Counted from the first letter of the stretch, positions 41,701 through 45,590 are shown. The stretch is DNA of 64,000 nt from Reticulitermes speratus (GCA_021186555.1 JAJKFL010000006.1:964501-1028500); one strand, 5' to 3'. The notes: generated by a model not told the origin, from the letters alone. Made by a program: numbers and translations.

Positions 41701-42840
41701 TTCAGTTTAATCAATTCCTCAAGGCCACTCACACCTGCAGACAATCACGTCAATAAGAGTCATACTGTCATCTGGGCAGATGGCACCAATTTGTCAGAGC
41801 AACATTCTGCTTCTACTTGAATATGGTGGCAGCATGTTATTCTGAAATGCTAGTGACCACAATACACCATGTCTTACTCCAGACAATCATGTTATAAATA
41901 TTAACTGCTACGAAAATCTTATCCAGGGTGATCCAAAAGTTGCACAAACCAAGCATCAGTAACAAAAGTTTATTAATTCCTCTCACTACATGATTTTCCA
42001 ATCAAATAATTATAATAAGGAATTATAAAATACAATAAAATGTTGAGAATGTCCACCAGCTTAACAAATACATGCAAGAACTCTTTTCACCATAAGTATT
42101 TTACTTCACACAAACGCGCCCCCTACATGGACATTAATTCTACAATGAAGACAAATGCAGTACACAATATACTGTGGAGCTCAAACCCGGATTTAATATT
42201 CCTACTACATATTTTGGCCAGGATGGGCCATCATCAGGCAGAACATGTAAAACACAAAACAGAAATTACTGAGTTTTAGATTGAAATTATTGCCCTAAGT
42301 CTGCTGACTTCCATTCTTCTCCATCTCCAGCTTTGAATCTGCATAATTATTATTTGTTGGAGGGGGGGGGGGCCTTAAATTATGCAGTTCATACAGTCAT
42401 TTTTGTACAAGAACTGAAACACAACATGCAAACAGATATCACTAATATTACAAGACAAGCTCCATCAAATGTTGAGCAATAGTTGCAGAAGATACGAGGC
42501 CTCCTTACAAGCTGGAGACTGGACTTCAAGACTATTACATGAATTAAGACAAGTTGAACTGCATGGGGAAAGTGGACTCTAAAATATCCACAGATGACAG
42601 CATACTATCCTATATGCATCTGTGACAGCCAACATGCCCAGGGACACAACAAAAACACTCCTTGTAGATGCTAACTTATGTAACAAAAGACACAATACCT
42701 GTTTCATAAAAGGTGTCTCTATCAAACTTGGCTGCCTCTCGGGGATCAAACAACAGTGAAGGCCTTGCTTTGCCTTGAATGAGAATAGATGTCTGGGGTA
42801 CTGCTAGCTTCTTCAGCTGCTCTGCCAAAGAAGTACTCAT
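2161..42840 (-). CDS. HEATR1: HEATR1 / UTP10 (BAP28), HEAT-repeat protein of the small-subunit processome; 25 coding exons
   Basis: Nucleolar scaffold of the UTP-A (t-UTP) subcomplex, needed for RNA polymerase I transcription and early 18S pre-rRNA processing (family knowledge). Exons, 5' to 3' on the minus strand: 42840-42699, 41734-41518, 40145-39895, 39549-39305, 37523-37216, 35580-35167, 34157-33833, 32592-32345, 31820-31503, 29849-29494, 28676-28490, 27610-27362, 25409-25172, 23889-23746, 21905-21677, 19105-18977, 16990-16633, 16497-16148, 14202-13894, 12729-12551, 10960-10778, 8744-8340, 5642-5372, 3549-3392, 2358-2161. Sum 6411 nt. Start motif [13 protein letters not shown], middle motif [17 protein letters not shown] and end motif LGEPLKKYF match the family from N-terminal U3snoRNP10 region to BP28CT C-terminus. 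Phases agree at every junction except two, and exon 13 has an internal slip; each needs one extra base. Either assembly error or real damage; the remaining reading frame is well conserved. Confidence 0.93.
2725..2990 (-). mobile_element. Non-LTR retrotransposon 3' end (family L1)
   Basis: Shares the pattern cagagtccttcttgaga...cctcagcta...ggttcattatcatgttc...ttaatattgtcc with five other copies in the window. On the minus strand this family encodes the C-terminus of a LINE reverse transcriptase with a PLGRxxxRWE motif, best seen at 29895-30345. Confidence 0.6.
3165..3186. repeat. (CA)n microsatellite
   Basis: About nine CA units. Confidence 0.9.
3392..3549 (-). CDS. HEATR1: HEATR1 coding exon 24
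   Basis: Residues about 2020-2071; contains [20 protein letters not shown], a strongly conserved block. Acceptor cacttgcag|CTGG, donor CCAAG|gtgagt. Ends in phase 2, but exon 25 starts in phase 0, so one base is missing at this junction. Confidence 0.93.
3575..3700 (+). repeat. Dispersed repeat, family C
   Basis: Contains the shared core gtatttatgtgttttgtataac and flanking sequence seen also at 20057-20290, 31850-32030 and 47445-47640. Nature unknown. Confidence 0.5.
3845..4050. repeat. 24-bp minisatellite, about 8.5 copies
   Basis: Nearly identical direct copies of ctctaagtagtcctggtatt plus 4 bp. Because 24 is divisible by three, it makes open but meaningless frames on the minus strand. 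Confidence 0.95.
5372..5642 (-). CDS. HEATR1: HEATR1 coding exon 23 (BP28CT)
   Basis: Residues about 1929-2019; [20 protein letters not shown] and [13 protein letters not shown] are BP28CT-domain signatures. Acceptor ttttgcag|GCTG, donor GATCAG|gtaaag. Confidence 0.95.
5910..6250 (-). mobile_element. Non-LTR retrotransposon 3' end (family L1)
   Basis: Carries the shared blocks gagtccttcctgagaagcta, ggttcattatcgtgttcac and cttccaagtggtatct of the L1 family; the plus strand shown is the antisense of the coding strand. Confidence 0.6.
6442..6733 (-). mobile_element. tRNA-derived SINE, full length with 12-bp target duplication
   Basis: On the minus strand the 5' end has box A-like tggcacagtcggtatagcga and box B-like gggatcgaatcc, the tRNA-type internal promoter. 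Perfect duplications ggtattttgggt lie at 6430-6441 and 6734-6745. The body ends with a TTTACCC-rich 3' terminus. Not a tRNA gene: the acceptor stem is absent. Confidence 0.9.
6937..6956. repeat. Poly-G tract
   Basis: Run of about 18 G. Confidence 0.9.
7272..7937. repeat. 45-bp minisatellite, about 14.7 copies
   Basis: Unit starts ccattgcacagatcactctc; copies are almost identical, with a c/t change in three units. The unit is 15 codons, so several frames on both strands stay open for about 240 codons; these are not genes. Confidence 0.97.
8340..8744 (-). CDS. HEATR1: HEATR1 coding exon 22 (BP28CT start)
   Basis: Residues about 1794-1928; contains [14 protein letters not shown] and [18 protein letters not shown], the opening of the BP28CT domain. 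Acceptor tgttacag|ACAG, donor TACAG|gtaaat. Confidence 0.95.
9160..9775. mobile_element. Foldback family B element, arms split by 400 bp
   Basis: Left part matches the family B end (tcaggcttctgccgcaacgt...), right part has gaccctgaagatgggaccga and taccacatgacgctgcgtaa. The T/C-rich middle (9250-9640) is not found in the other copies. Confidence 0.5.
9776..10777. other. HEATR1 intron 21 part, no recognised feature
   Basis: No exon-like frame or known repeat boundary seen apart from weak similarity to neighbouring repeats. Confidence 0.3.
10778..10960 (-). CDS. HEATR1: HEATR1 coding exon 21
   Basis: Residues about 1733-1793; [18 protein letters not shown] matches the conserved ETLPHFISPYL block. 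Acceptor ctttgcag|TCCAA, donor ATCAG|gtaaac. Confidence 0.93.
11035..11245. mobile_element. Foldback family A element
   Basis: Has the family A blocks attccactcttctggaacgtg, gtggttcctgatgtttc and the inverted cccttgaagatgaaggaaaa. Confidence 0.6.
11330..12540. other. HEATR1 intron 20, nothing recognised
   Basis: AT-rich intron sequence; no gene, array or clear transposon end seen. Confidence 0.35.
12551..12729 (-). CDS. HEATR1: HEATR1 coding exon 20
   Basis: Residues about 1674-1732; contains [20 protein letters not shown] and [10 protein letters not shown], a HEAT unit. Acceptor cctttaaag|ATTTT, donor GAAAG|gtaagt, phase 0 in, 2 out. Confidence 0.92.
13407..13455 (-). ncRNA. Putative type I hammerhead ribozyme (left arm)
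   Basis: On the minus strand: stem I AAACCC, core CTGAAGA (13448-13442), stem II GGCTC-TATAA-GAGCC after one bulged T, GAAA (13425-13422), helix III of A-T and C-G closing an ATAT loop, GTC triplet, then stem I partner GGGTTTT. Predicted cut between 13414 and 13413. Core position 7 is A, which hammerheads tolerate. Confidence 0.75.
13738..13786 (+). ncRNA. Putative type I hammerhead ribozyme (right arm)
   Basis: Stem I AAAACCC (13738-13744), CTGAAGA (13745-13751), bulged T, stem II GGCT/AGCC, GAAA (13768-13771), C-ATAT-G with A-T forming a minimal helix III, GTC (13777-13779), then GGGTTTT (13780-13786) pairing perfectly with the stem I strand. Predicted cut after 13779. Confidence 0.75.
13894..14202 (-). 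CDS. HEATR1: HEATR1 coding exon 19
   Basis: Residues about 1571-1673; [20 protein letters not shown] and [18 protein letters not shown] are family hallmarks. Acceptor attgtccag|GTAAA, donor AAACAG|gtaaag, phase 0/0. Confidence 0.94.
14375..14640 (-). mobile_element. SINE, diverged copy
   Basis: Same organisation as the 6442-6733 SINE: minus-strand ctggctcagtcagtatagtg-like box A at the right end and an aggtgagctggcagctccac-type body. Confidence 0.6.
14935..15180. mobile_element. Foldback family B element
   Basis: Inverted halves: ggcatcgtgtggtaattatt/accgacgtttcgggacaacg on the left and the complement on the right, meeting at ccaagaag. The right half has the hammerhead-like order gtgaagat-gggac...gtccc-gaaac, with the first core base changed to G. 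Confidence 0.85.
15268..15500. mobile_element. Foldback family A element
   Basis: Begins tgagattctcacagcattgt then ggtcttctgggatgtgacgc, with an internal duplication of ctgacgctgtgccggg; the inverted right half is diverged. Confidence 0.65.
16148..16497 (-). CDS. HEATR1: HEATR1 coding exon 18
   Basis: Residues about 1454-1570; contains [20 protein letters not shown] and ends [10 protein letters not shown]. Acceptor attttacag|AAGAA, donor GATAAG|gtactg. Confidence 0.92.
16633..16990 (-). CDS. HEATR1: HEATR1 coding exon 17
   Basis: Residues about 1335-1453; contains [20 protein letters not shown] and [20 protein letters not shown], matching the PEHRRL block. Acceptor gtttctag|GCAAG, donor GAAAG|gtaata, phase 0 in, 1 out. 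Confidence 0.93.
17153..17655. mobile_element. Inverted-dimer mariner fragment
   Basis: The minus strand ends [18 protein letters not shown] (stop at 17248), the typical mariner transposase C-terminus. The plus strand at about 17420-17545 reads [15 protein letters not shown] and [14 protein letters not shown], the same C-terminus in the opposite direction. Outer ends (gggatattcaataagtgggt and the inverted caccctg end) form long terminal inverted repeats. Confidence 0.75.
17934..18068. repeat. 27-bp tandem repeat, 5 copies
   Basis: Unit aaagctcacacacagttact plus gcacaac; near identical. Confidence 0.95.
18683..18745. mobile_element. Foldback family A fragment
   Basis: Short match: ctgaggattccattcttctg and aatatgacattgtgtc. 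Confidence 0.5.
18977..19105 (-). CDS. HEATR1: HEATR1 coding exon 16
   Basis: 43 codons; reads [20 protein letters not shown] then [18 protein letters not shown], diagnostic for HEATR1. Acceptor cttcacgcag|GAACA, donor GTCAAG|gtctgt, phase 0/0. Confidence 0.94.
19281..19530. mobile_element. Foldback family A element
   Basis: Left arm attctgaggattcaggtctt...gggatgtgatgc, centre aacccttgaagatgaaggaa, right arm aaacatcaagaaacactaat...cagtgacacatcgtcaca. Confidence 0.75.
19540..20050. other. HEATR1 intron 15 part, nothing recognised
   Basis: AT-rich, no reading frame or array. Confidence 0.35.
20057..20290 (+). repeat. Dispersed repeat, family C
   Basis: Runs from ccttttaaagcctaatggtt through gtatttatgtgttttgtatt to tttaaagggttaa; matches 31850-32030 and 47445-47640. 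Confidence 0.55.
20815..21150 (-). mobile_element. Non-LTR retrotransposon 3' end (family L1)
   Basis: Shared blocks cagagtccttcttgagaagt, tatcctgagtaagatgaatc and gggtcttccaagtggtatct; antisense of the coding strand. Confidence 0.65.
21677..21905 (-). CDS. HEATR1: HEATR1 coding exon 15
   Basis: Residues about 1215-1291; [19 protein letters not shown] and [19 protein letters not shown] are near-identical to the family signature. Acceptor gtgtgcag|GTGT inside a CA repeat, donor GCCT|gtaagt. Confidence 0.94.
22021..22041. repeat. Poly-G tract
   Basis: About 13 G near the CA repeat at 21909-21927. Confidence 0.9.
22687..22845. mobile_element. Fragment of the hammerhead-bearing family D
   Basis: After a hammerhead-like motif it reads gtgcatttcgttggcgtg and aaaaaatgcacggtgaagat, which is the inverted form of the family D left end at 30495-30560. 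Confidence 0.6.
22702..22745 (+). ncRNA. Putative hammerhead ribozyme motif
   Basis: Stem I ACCC, CTGAAGA (22706-22712), bulged T, stem II GGCC/GGCT, GAAA (22729-22732), C-ATGT-G minimal helix III closed by A-T, UA (22739-22740), then GGGGTT. All positions needed for the type I fold are present, with A at position 7 and A at the cleavage site. Confidence 0.65.
23212..23375. mobile_element. Foldback family A element
   Basis: Left ccttctgggtgggtagttcc, right cctgaagatggactaccatc followed by cttcgaaatgttggc; compact copy with arms almost touching. Confidence 0.7.
23455..23690 (+). mobile_element. Second SINE-like family
   Basis: Begins catggctcacgcagttagtt, has gaggtccagattcaatccca (box B-like), and matches 60030-60240 in the ggcaatg...tttcttt...tatcattccaccaatgctcc part. 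Confidence 0.5.
23746..23889 (-). CDS. HEATR1: HEATR1 coding exon 14
   Basis: Residues about 1167-1214; [20 protein letters not shown] matches the strongly conserved ITLLELLQHKKKLRS block of the family. Acceptor atattgcag|GAAAG, donor AACAA|gtgagt. Confidence 0.93.
23918..24056. mobile_element. Foldback family A half element
   Basis: Left arm only (aagattcaagtcttctggga...gttcctgatgtttac), directly followed by a family B element. Confidence 0.65.
24058..24258. mobile_element. Foldback family B element
   Basis: Left atttcaggcttccgccgcga...gtaattgtttactgac; right gtcccgaaacgtcggtaaac...cacgacgccgtgtaata. The core reads GTGAGGA in place of CTGAAGA. Confidence 0.8.
24560..25130. other. HEATR1 intron 13 part, nothing recognised
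   Basis: AT-rich sequence without frame, array or recognisable transposon end. Confidence 0.35.
25172..25409 (-). CDS. HEATR1: HEATR1 coding exon 13 (contains a one-base slip)
   Basis: Residues about 1088-1166. Acceptor tttgtccag|ATC opens ITREYF in phase 0; downstream the frame must shift by one base at 25393/25392 (TATTTGAAG) to give [20 protein letters not shown]. With the extra base the exon is in phase with both neighbours. Ends MVLRGRR at donor CGACG|gtatgg; a stop lies further downstream if the donor is ignored. Confidence 0.82.
25465..26035. mobile_element. Foldback family A element with its arms separated by about 300 bp
   Basis: Left arm 25465-25595 (gtgagattcgcggttctaac...gggatctgacgctgtgtc), right arm 25885-26035 (accctgaagacagggcactg...cgctgcaag). 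Intervening sequence is unlike other copies. Confidence 0.65.
26575..27280 (-). pseudogene. Helitron/PIF1-like helicase remnant
   Basis: Minus-strand reading gives [20 protein letters not shown] and [14 protein letters not shown] near 26600-26740, the C-terminal helicase motifs of Helitron Rep-helicase proteins. Upstream, [20 protein letters not shown] at 27030-27160 is the preceding conserved block. The parts lie in different frames, so it is dead. Confidence 0.8.
27362..27610 (-). CDS. HEATR1: HEATR1 coding exon 12
   Basis: Residues about 1005-1087; starts [18 protein letters not shown] and ends CPAIIMMQQ. Acceptor tttttttccag|GACAT, donor CAGCAG|gtaagt, phase 0/0. Confidence 0.88.
28145..28405 (-). 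mobile_element. SINE, diverged copy
   Basis: Right end holds the inverted box A (gctcagtcagcatagtgact), then the body with ggaggctgggtaggctcc and a left end gaggagtagaggtatagctc, as in the full-length copies. Confidence 0.7.
28490..28676 (-). CDS. HEATR1: HEATR1 coding exon 11
   Basis: Residues about 942-1004; reads [20 protein letters not shown] and ends [11 protein letters not shown]. Acceptor gtttgcag|TCAG, donor TCACAG|gtttgc; phases fit. Confidence 0.88.
29494..29849 (-). CDS. HEATR1: HEATR1 coding exon 10
   Basis: Residues about 824-941; contains [18 protein letters not shown] and [19 protein letters not shown], typical HEAT-repeat helices. Acceptor with a long pyrimidine tract (ctctgttcag), donor CCAGA|gtaagt, phase 2 out. 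A CA/GC-rich microsatellite abuts the donor. Confidence 0.9.
29895..30345 (-). mobile_element. Non-LTR retrotransposon 3' end (family L1), longest copy
   Basis: Minus strand encodes fragments such as [24 protein letters not shown] sequence, [18 protein letters not shown] and, in another frame, [19 protein letters not shown]. This is the C-terminal tail of a LINE endonuclease/reverse transcriptase. Frameshifted and dead. Confidence 0.75.
30495..30966 (+). mobile_element. Family D palindromic element with 12-bp target duplication and hammerhead motif
   Basis: Flanked by perfect gtactgttgttg duplications at 30483-30494 and 30967-30978. Left arm ttaactcacaccaacaaatg(cac) is inverted in the right arm (gtg)catttgttggtgtgagttaa. 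Starts aacttcacgttatatttacc, the same terminus as the 58479-58586 insertion. The hammerhead motif lies just inside the right arm. Confidence 0.85.
30851..30904 (+). ncRNA. Putative type I hammerhead ribozyme
   Basis: Stem I GATCCCC (30851-30857), canonical CTGATGA (30858-30864), bulged T, stem II GGC/GTC, GAAA (30883-30886), helix III A-T, T-A with GCGT loop, TT (30893-30894), then GGGG (30895-30898) and, after two bases, AATC, which extends stem I. Predicted cut after 30894. This is the only copy with a fully canonical CTGATGA plus GAAA and paired stem I. Confidence 0.75.
31062..31280. mobile_element. Foldback family A element
   Basis: Left gtgagttttcaggttctaat...gggacgtgacgctgtgtg, centre catgaagacaaaggcgctac, right aacaccacaaactacactca...gtcacaccacagaagacttg. 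Confidence 0.75.
31503..31820 (-). CDS. HEATR1: HEATR1 coding exon 9
   Basis: Residues about 718-823; contains [20 protein letters not shown], aligning with the family WW-N/D-P/L block before the central helices, and ends AICLKQFFQ. Acceptor cgttacag|GTGGC, donor TTCCAG|gtacct, phase 0/0. Confidence 0.9.
31850..32030 (+). repeat. Dispersed repeat, family C
   Basis: Shares tagtggttactgtacgtacc and gtatatttatgtgtttcaaa with the other family C copies. Confidence 0.5.
32060..32180 (-). mobile_element. Non-LTR retrotransposon 3' tail (family L3)
   Basis: Matches the 43880-43960 end: gtctgtcttacgacaggtcc and agcctcttccaaa. Confidence 0.6.
32345..32592 (-). CDS. HEATR1: HEATR1 coding exon 8
   Basis: Residues about 635-717; contains [20 protein letters not shown] and ends TYFETCQ. 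Acceptor gtgttacag|AATTA, donor TGTCAG|gtagag, phase 1 in, 0 out. Confidence 0.87.
32740..32778. repeat. (AT)n microsatellite
   Basis: About 18 AT units. Confidence 0.95.
32985..33180. mobile_element. Foldback family A element
   Basis: Left tgctgaagattcaagtcttc...cgacatttcgaaggatcatg, right gacactgaagaagaccctat...atgatccttcataatatcga. Confidence 0.75.
33181..33832. other. HEATR1 intron 7 part with a (GT)n run
   Basis: A (GT)n microsatellite lies at 33506-33531; otherwise no recognisable feature. Confidence 0.4.
33833..34157 (-). CDS. HEATR1: HEATR1 coding exon 7
   Basis: Residues about 527-634; starts [18 protein letters not shown]. Leucine-rich helical HEAT-type sequence. Acceptor gatggcag|GTTG, donor AAAGG|gtaaga, phase 1 out. 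Confidence 0.88.
34160..34920. other. HEATR1 intron 6 part with a degenerate hammerhead-like motif
   Basis: Mostly AT-rich. At 34708-34745 the string cctgaggatgtcctaataac, then ttaggccaaaacatgt, keeps the order of the motif but with changed core (CTGAGGA, AAAA). Confidence 0.4.
34920..35112. mobile_element. Foldback family B element
   Basis: Left gcgttgcttggtagttagtt/accgacgtttcaagacagcc, right cgaaaactaactacaagcaa; compact copy with a short loop. Confidence 0.75.
35167..35580 (-). CDS. HEATR1: HEATR1 coding exon 6
   Basis: Residues about 388-526; starts [15 protein letters not shown] and ends [11 protein letters not shown], resembling the family LxRLGDDNxxV motif at the end of a HEAT unit. 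Acceptor ttttatag|GAC with an in-frame stop immediately upstream, donor AAAG|gtaagt, phase 0/0. Confidence 0.9.
35700..36240 (+). other. Possible family D/Penelope-like remnant
   Basis: AT-rich stretch with a degenerate hammerhead motif at 36011-36055: gtgatga, T, GGCCG/CGGCC stem II, GAAA, C-ATT-G, UA, GGGT. The C at position 3 is G, so cleavage would be lost. A 104-codon open frame follows but shows no known domain. Confidence 0.4.
36998..37037 (-). ncRNA. Putative hammerhead ribozyme motif
   Basis: Minus strand: stem I GTAC (37037-37034), canonical CTGATGA (37033-37027), bulged T, stem II GGCC/GGCC with 6-nt loop, GAAA (37011-37008), ACATGT self-complementary mini helix III, A (37002), then GTAT pairing with GTAC. 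Helix III is so short that action as a dimer is likelier. Confidence 0.6.
37216..37523 (-). CDS. HEATR1: HEATR1 coding exon 5
   Basis: Residues about 286-387; begins [20 protein letters not shown] after acceptor ttttgcag. The only good donor is ATTCA|gtaagt, which ends in phase 2, while exon 6 starts in phase 0. One G is missing (expected CAG|gtaagt) or a very small exon has been overlooked in 35581-37215. Confidence 0.85.
37583..38090 (-). pseudogene. Non-LTR retrotransposon reverse transcriptase 3' end (family L2)
   Basis: Minus strand reads [20 protein letters not shown] and [20 protein letters not shown], the standard C-terminal tail of a LINE ORF2, with frameshifts before it. 5' truncated. 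Confidence 0.8.
38795..39285. mobile_element. Foldback family A element interrupted by an L1 fragment
   Basis: Left arm 38795-38905 (acagtcttctgggatgtgat...aggagccacttaacc), right arm 39222-39285 (tagtgacacagtatcacatt...tgaaaacctcacaac); L1 sequence sits between. Confidence 0.6.
38925..39222 (-). mobile_element. Non-LTR retrotransposon 3' end (family L1), nested
   Basis: agtcttcttgagaagctaac, ggttcattaccacactcac and gggtcttccaagtggtctcc blocks of family L1, inserted between the two arms of a family A element. Confidence 0.65.
39305..39549 (-). CDS. HEATR1: HEATR1 coding exon 4
   Basis: Residues about 204-285; reads [20 protein letters not shown] and later [13 protein letters not shown], matching the HEAT-repeat region. 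Acceptor ttttttag|AGAAT, donor GCTGAG|gtgtg, phase 0 out. Confidence 0.9.
39895..40145 (-). CDS. HEATR1: HEATR1 coding exon 3
   Basis: Residues about 120-203, with [17 protein letters not shown] and [17 protein letters not shown], the most conserved N-terminal block. Acceptor tttcag|GTTCC, donor TACA|gtgtgt; phases fit exons 2 and 4. Confidence 0.93.
40150..41500. other. HEATR1 intron 2, nothing recognised
   Basis: No exon, array or transposon end identified; a short imperfect GAT/ATG-rich run lies near 41240-41290. Confidence 0.35.
41518..41734 (-). CDS. HEATR1: HEATR1 coding exon 2
   Basis: Residues about 48-119, containing [18 protein letters not shown] and [20 protein letters not shown], both diagnostic of the HEATR1 N-terminus. 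Acceptor ctgcag|GTGTG, donor AACAG|gttgg; phase 1 in, phase 2 out, consistent with its neighbours. Confidence 0.92.
42199..42243 (-). ncRNA. Degenerate hammerhead ribozyme motif
   Basis: Minus strand: stem I TTCTGC (42243-42238), CTGATGA (42237-42231), bulged T, stem II GGCC/GGCC, AAAA in place of GAAA (42215-42212), then TATGTA and GTAGGAA pairing with stem I. The G12 change should inactivate it. Confidence 0.5.
42699..42840 (-). CDS. HEATR1: HEATR1 coding exon 1 (start codon)
   Basis: About residues 1-47. ATG at 42840-42838 begins [16 protein letters not shown], followed by [16 protein letters not shown], the conserved N-terminus of the family. Donor AACAG|gtatt, phase 1. A good acceptor (ttcacag) lies 27 nt upstream of the ATG at 42868, so the exon probably starts at 42867 with 5' UTR or an in-frame extension. 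Confidence 0.9.
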
Positions 42841-42959
42841 AATGAAGGACGCTCTCCTCTTCTTAAACTGTGAACAGCATTATGCACATCCTACAGTGCA
42901 TCATGTTACCACATATGAAAAATACAAATGACTGACCAGAGTACAAAAGCTTTATTGCA

Positions 42960-43078
42960 TACAAAGCCTGCATCTGCAACGGCGTTCCACAGCCCCGGAA
43001 GAATAGAGCTATACCTCTGTTCCGCCTCTGGGACTTCATGGCCTGTTCTTCGGTAAACTTTACCTTTACCTTTGCTAT
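42960..43078 (+). mobile_element. SINE 3' fragment
   Basis: Matches the 3' end of the plus-oriented SINE at 47656-47945: agagctatacctctgttccg and aactttacctttaccttt. Confidence 0.6.
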
Positions 43079-43154
43079 GTTCATAATAAAATATCAAGAT
43101 TCACACAGTCAAAAGGATCAGAAATTAACCTACGGACATGGTGATTATTTGCCA

Positions 43155-43215
43155 ATTGACATGGCGTCCTATCCCAAAACTTCTGAATCTTCATCAACAC
43201 CGCTGTAAGATCCTC
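43155..43215. mobile_element. Foldback family A fragment
   Basis: Right-arm end: catggcgtcctatcccaaaa then cttctgaatcttcatcaaca and ccgctgtaagatcc. Confidence 0.5.
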
Positions 43216-43334
43216 GATTCCCGCGGTAAAAATGAAGATTGTGATCTGTTGGTTATAACATAATGTTGTCTGATAGATGACAAGTAGCGTTTCGAAGAAA
43301 CGTAGGGCCAATATCCTCACGTTACGTAACATAC

Positions 43335-43532
43335 CAGACTAGACGGAATCATAACCAAAAAGACCACACCAATGATTCCAAGAATTAAAGAATGGGTTGT
43401 GTTAGGTCCAGTTCTCCATATCTTAGCTAAACCTCTTTTATACATAGTTAAAATGATAAGAACCGCTATAACGAAATGAATGGCATTTATATACTTCGTC
43501 CTTTCTTTTAGTGCTGGACTGTGGTAGTTCAT
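43335..43532 (-). CDS. Small membrane-protein exon upstream of HEATR1 (66 codons before donor)
   Basis: ATG at 43532 in an exon that begins after acceptor attttggcag (exon 43565-43335) and ends at donor TCTAGTCTG|gtatgt. It encodes two hydrophobic segments, about residues 16-30 (INAIHFVIAVLIILT) and 49-63 (LILGIIGVVFLVMIP), joined by a basic/polar loop with KRGLAKIWRTGPN. If unspliced it ends five codons later. A non-coding exon with donor GAGTAT|gtaagt lies upstream near 43687-43760. I do not recognise the family. The splice would place it in frame with HEATR1 exon 1, so it may be a separate small gene, an upstream ORF or an N-terminal extension. Confidence 0.5.
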
Positions 43533-43686
43533 GATCCACAACTCTTATTAACAGTATACGTCACTCTGCCAAAATTTAACAGTGTAAAACCTATATTACT
43601 AATCATGCAATTACATCAATACACTATTAAAGCCAGTTAATATTCACCTAAAGCGAAAATAAATTACAATGAAACGAGTACTTACA

Positions 43687-43760
43687 TACTCCTCACCTCC
43701 ACCTCCACGTGGTTTAGTCTTCAACGCTATCGACACAGACTACCAACATATGGGGGCCAG
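43687..43760 (-). promoter_or_regulatory. Candidate first non-coding exon / transcription start region of the minus-strand transcript
   Basis: Purine-rich exon end ggaggtgaggagTAT|gtaagt with a strong donor, no open frame, lying upstream of the small membrane-protein exon. It would be the 5' leader of that gene or of HEATR1. Confidence 0.35.
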
Positions 43761-43859
43761 CGATTAATTTCCCGGTGGCGGTAAAAAGAACATGTTACGA
43801 AATTTGTATTTCAAGATTGTAGTGTGGCAACATTACATCCACTGATAGTTGTGTATTGA

Positions 43860-44460
43860 TTAATTAATTTTCTGTTTATTTATTTATTTCGTACTCTGTC
43901 TTACGACAGGTCCACAGCCTCTTCCAAACCGAGATCTCTTCAACATCCAGCATCTTCTCGTTTCCGTAAGGTCATCCTGTAGCTGCTTACGTCTTCTTCT
44001 TCGTCTTCCCATCCCTGCTATCTTTCTTCAATAACAAGTTTCAGAAGGCAGATCCTATACAAGATGTGACCAATCCAATTAGCCTTCCTTCTGTTTATTA
44101 TATCTAGGATACTCCTTTCCTCCTTGACTCTATGTAATACTTCTTCATTTTTCACACGATCGGTCCAACTGATCTCCATTCTTCTGCACCATATTTCAGA
44201 ACTTTCCAGGTATTTCTGATCTGCTTTCCGAAGTGTCCAAATTTCAGCACCACACAAAGCTATGCTCCAAATGTAGAATTTCACTAGTTTCGTTCGTAAA
44301 TTTAAGTCCAATTTGCTGGTGAAAAGACGCTTCGTCTTGTTGAATGTTGCTTTTACCATGGCAATCCTGAATTTAATTTCACGTGTACGTCTTGTATCAT
44401 TTGTTATCATGCCAAGTTGTGTATAGACGCAGCCGATTTTATCTTCTACTAGACACTGAA
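43860..44460 (-). pseudogene. Non-LTR retrotransposon reverse transcriptase 3' end (family L3)
   Basis: Minus strand reads KLVKFYIWSIALCGAEIWTL, RRMEISWTDRVKNEEVLHRV and RRKANWIGHILYR, typical LINE reverse transcriptase C-terminus. 5' truncated and followed by the acgacaggtccacagcctct tail seen at 32060. Confidence 0.85.
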
Positions 44461-44499
44461 CAAAGTGTGTAACATATTATCTATGTACCAGGGGCACAC

Positions 44500-44870
44500 C
44501 CACGGGGGGGGGGGGGGGGTGCCGAGCTGCAGCCTCCCCGAAACCCCCCAAAACCGAAATTTAAAAATCACATATTTTGTAGATATTATGGTATCAAACG
44601 TTTTACGTAATTTTCCTTTCAGCCGAAATCAGCCACTGAAATCGGGTGATGACTAGTACATTAGAATTTTGAAAATAAATTAATAAATTAAAAAAAAACT
44701 AAGATGGGACACTGTGATTAAATCAAGGAACATGTAGTTATATTCATACATATGTAAATGCAGTTGCTAAGAGTGTCAAGTTGTACTCACGACATGATTT
44801 TCATAACACAATTTTTAATATCAAACATAATTTATATATAGCCTCAGGGTTAGCCCCCCCCCCCCCCAAA
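44500..44870. repeat. Poly-G and poly-C tracts flanking a possible element
   Basis: gggggggggg...gtgccgagctgcagcctcccc at 44503 and agcccccccccccccccaaa...tctgggtgcgcacctgc at 44850 are roughly inverted (ggggcacaccc / gggtgcgcacc), so 44485-44895 may be a DNA element with diverged inverted ends. Confidence 0.45.
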
Positions 44871-44899
44871 GGAAAAATTCTGGGTGCGCACCTGCTACG

Positions 44900-45590
44900 T
44901 ACTGTGAAAGATATTTAGATTACAACAAAACAAAAAGTCCTTCATGACTCACACGCTAAATTTACCTACCTGCTTAGTAACCTGTTGTAACAAATCAGCT
45001 GAAGACCAATCAGCTGATAGGTGTTCCTTTGTTGTCAACGTGTCTTTAAATTCCATAAATAGAGGCTTGGGTGAGTGTTCGTGATCTGCATTCTATCCTC
45101 CCATTATCTTTTTTGAAAATGCGTAATAAAAAATTAAATTTCACAGGTGGCAATTGCGATTAAACTGTAGATTATGACTGACGAGCAAACATATTCATTT
45201 CCATCCAATTTACAAGCGTGTCTTATTCGAATTTACCGGAAACAAAACCCTTTTTAAGACATTGTAGAAATATTTAGGATATTTAGAACATGATCTAGTT
45301 TTAATCGGCTTACATAATTAACTTTCATGTTGACAAAATACTGCAGCATTTAGAAATGAATCATATTGTCAACAACAGGGCAATGTACAACCCCCAGTCA
45401 GCAGAGAACGTGTTTTCATTTTGCCACAAATTAATAATTTATATAAATACATATTTATAATCTGGAAATGACAAACTGTAAGTTATCATTACTACAACAG
45501 TTGAGCCTGATGCAGGATATAGGTTATAGTTATCTTATGTGAATATAATTGCCAAATAACTTTGCTCTACCTTCTCATTTCTTTTCCAGT
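44900..45590 (+). promoter_or_regulatory. HEATR1-FBXW5 intergenic/FBXW5 leader region
   Basis: AT-rich; should contain the FBXW5 promoter and a 5' non-coding exon, because the start codon follows an acceptor (ttttccag). I could not fix either position. Confidence 0.3.
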
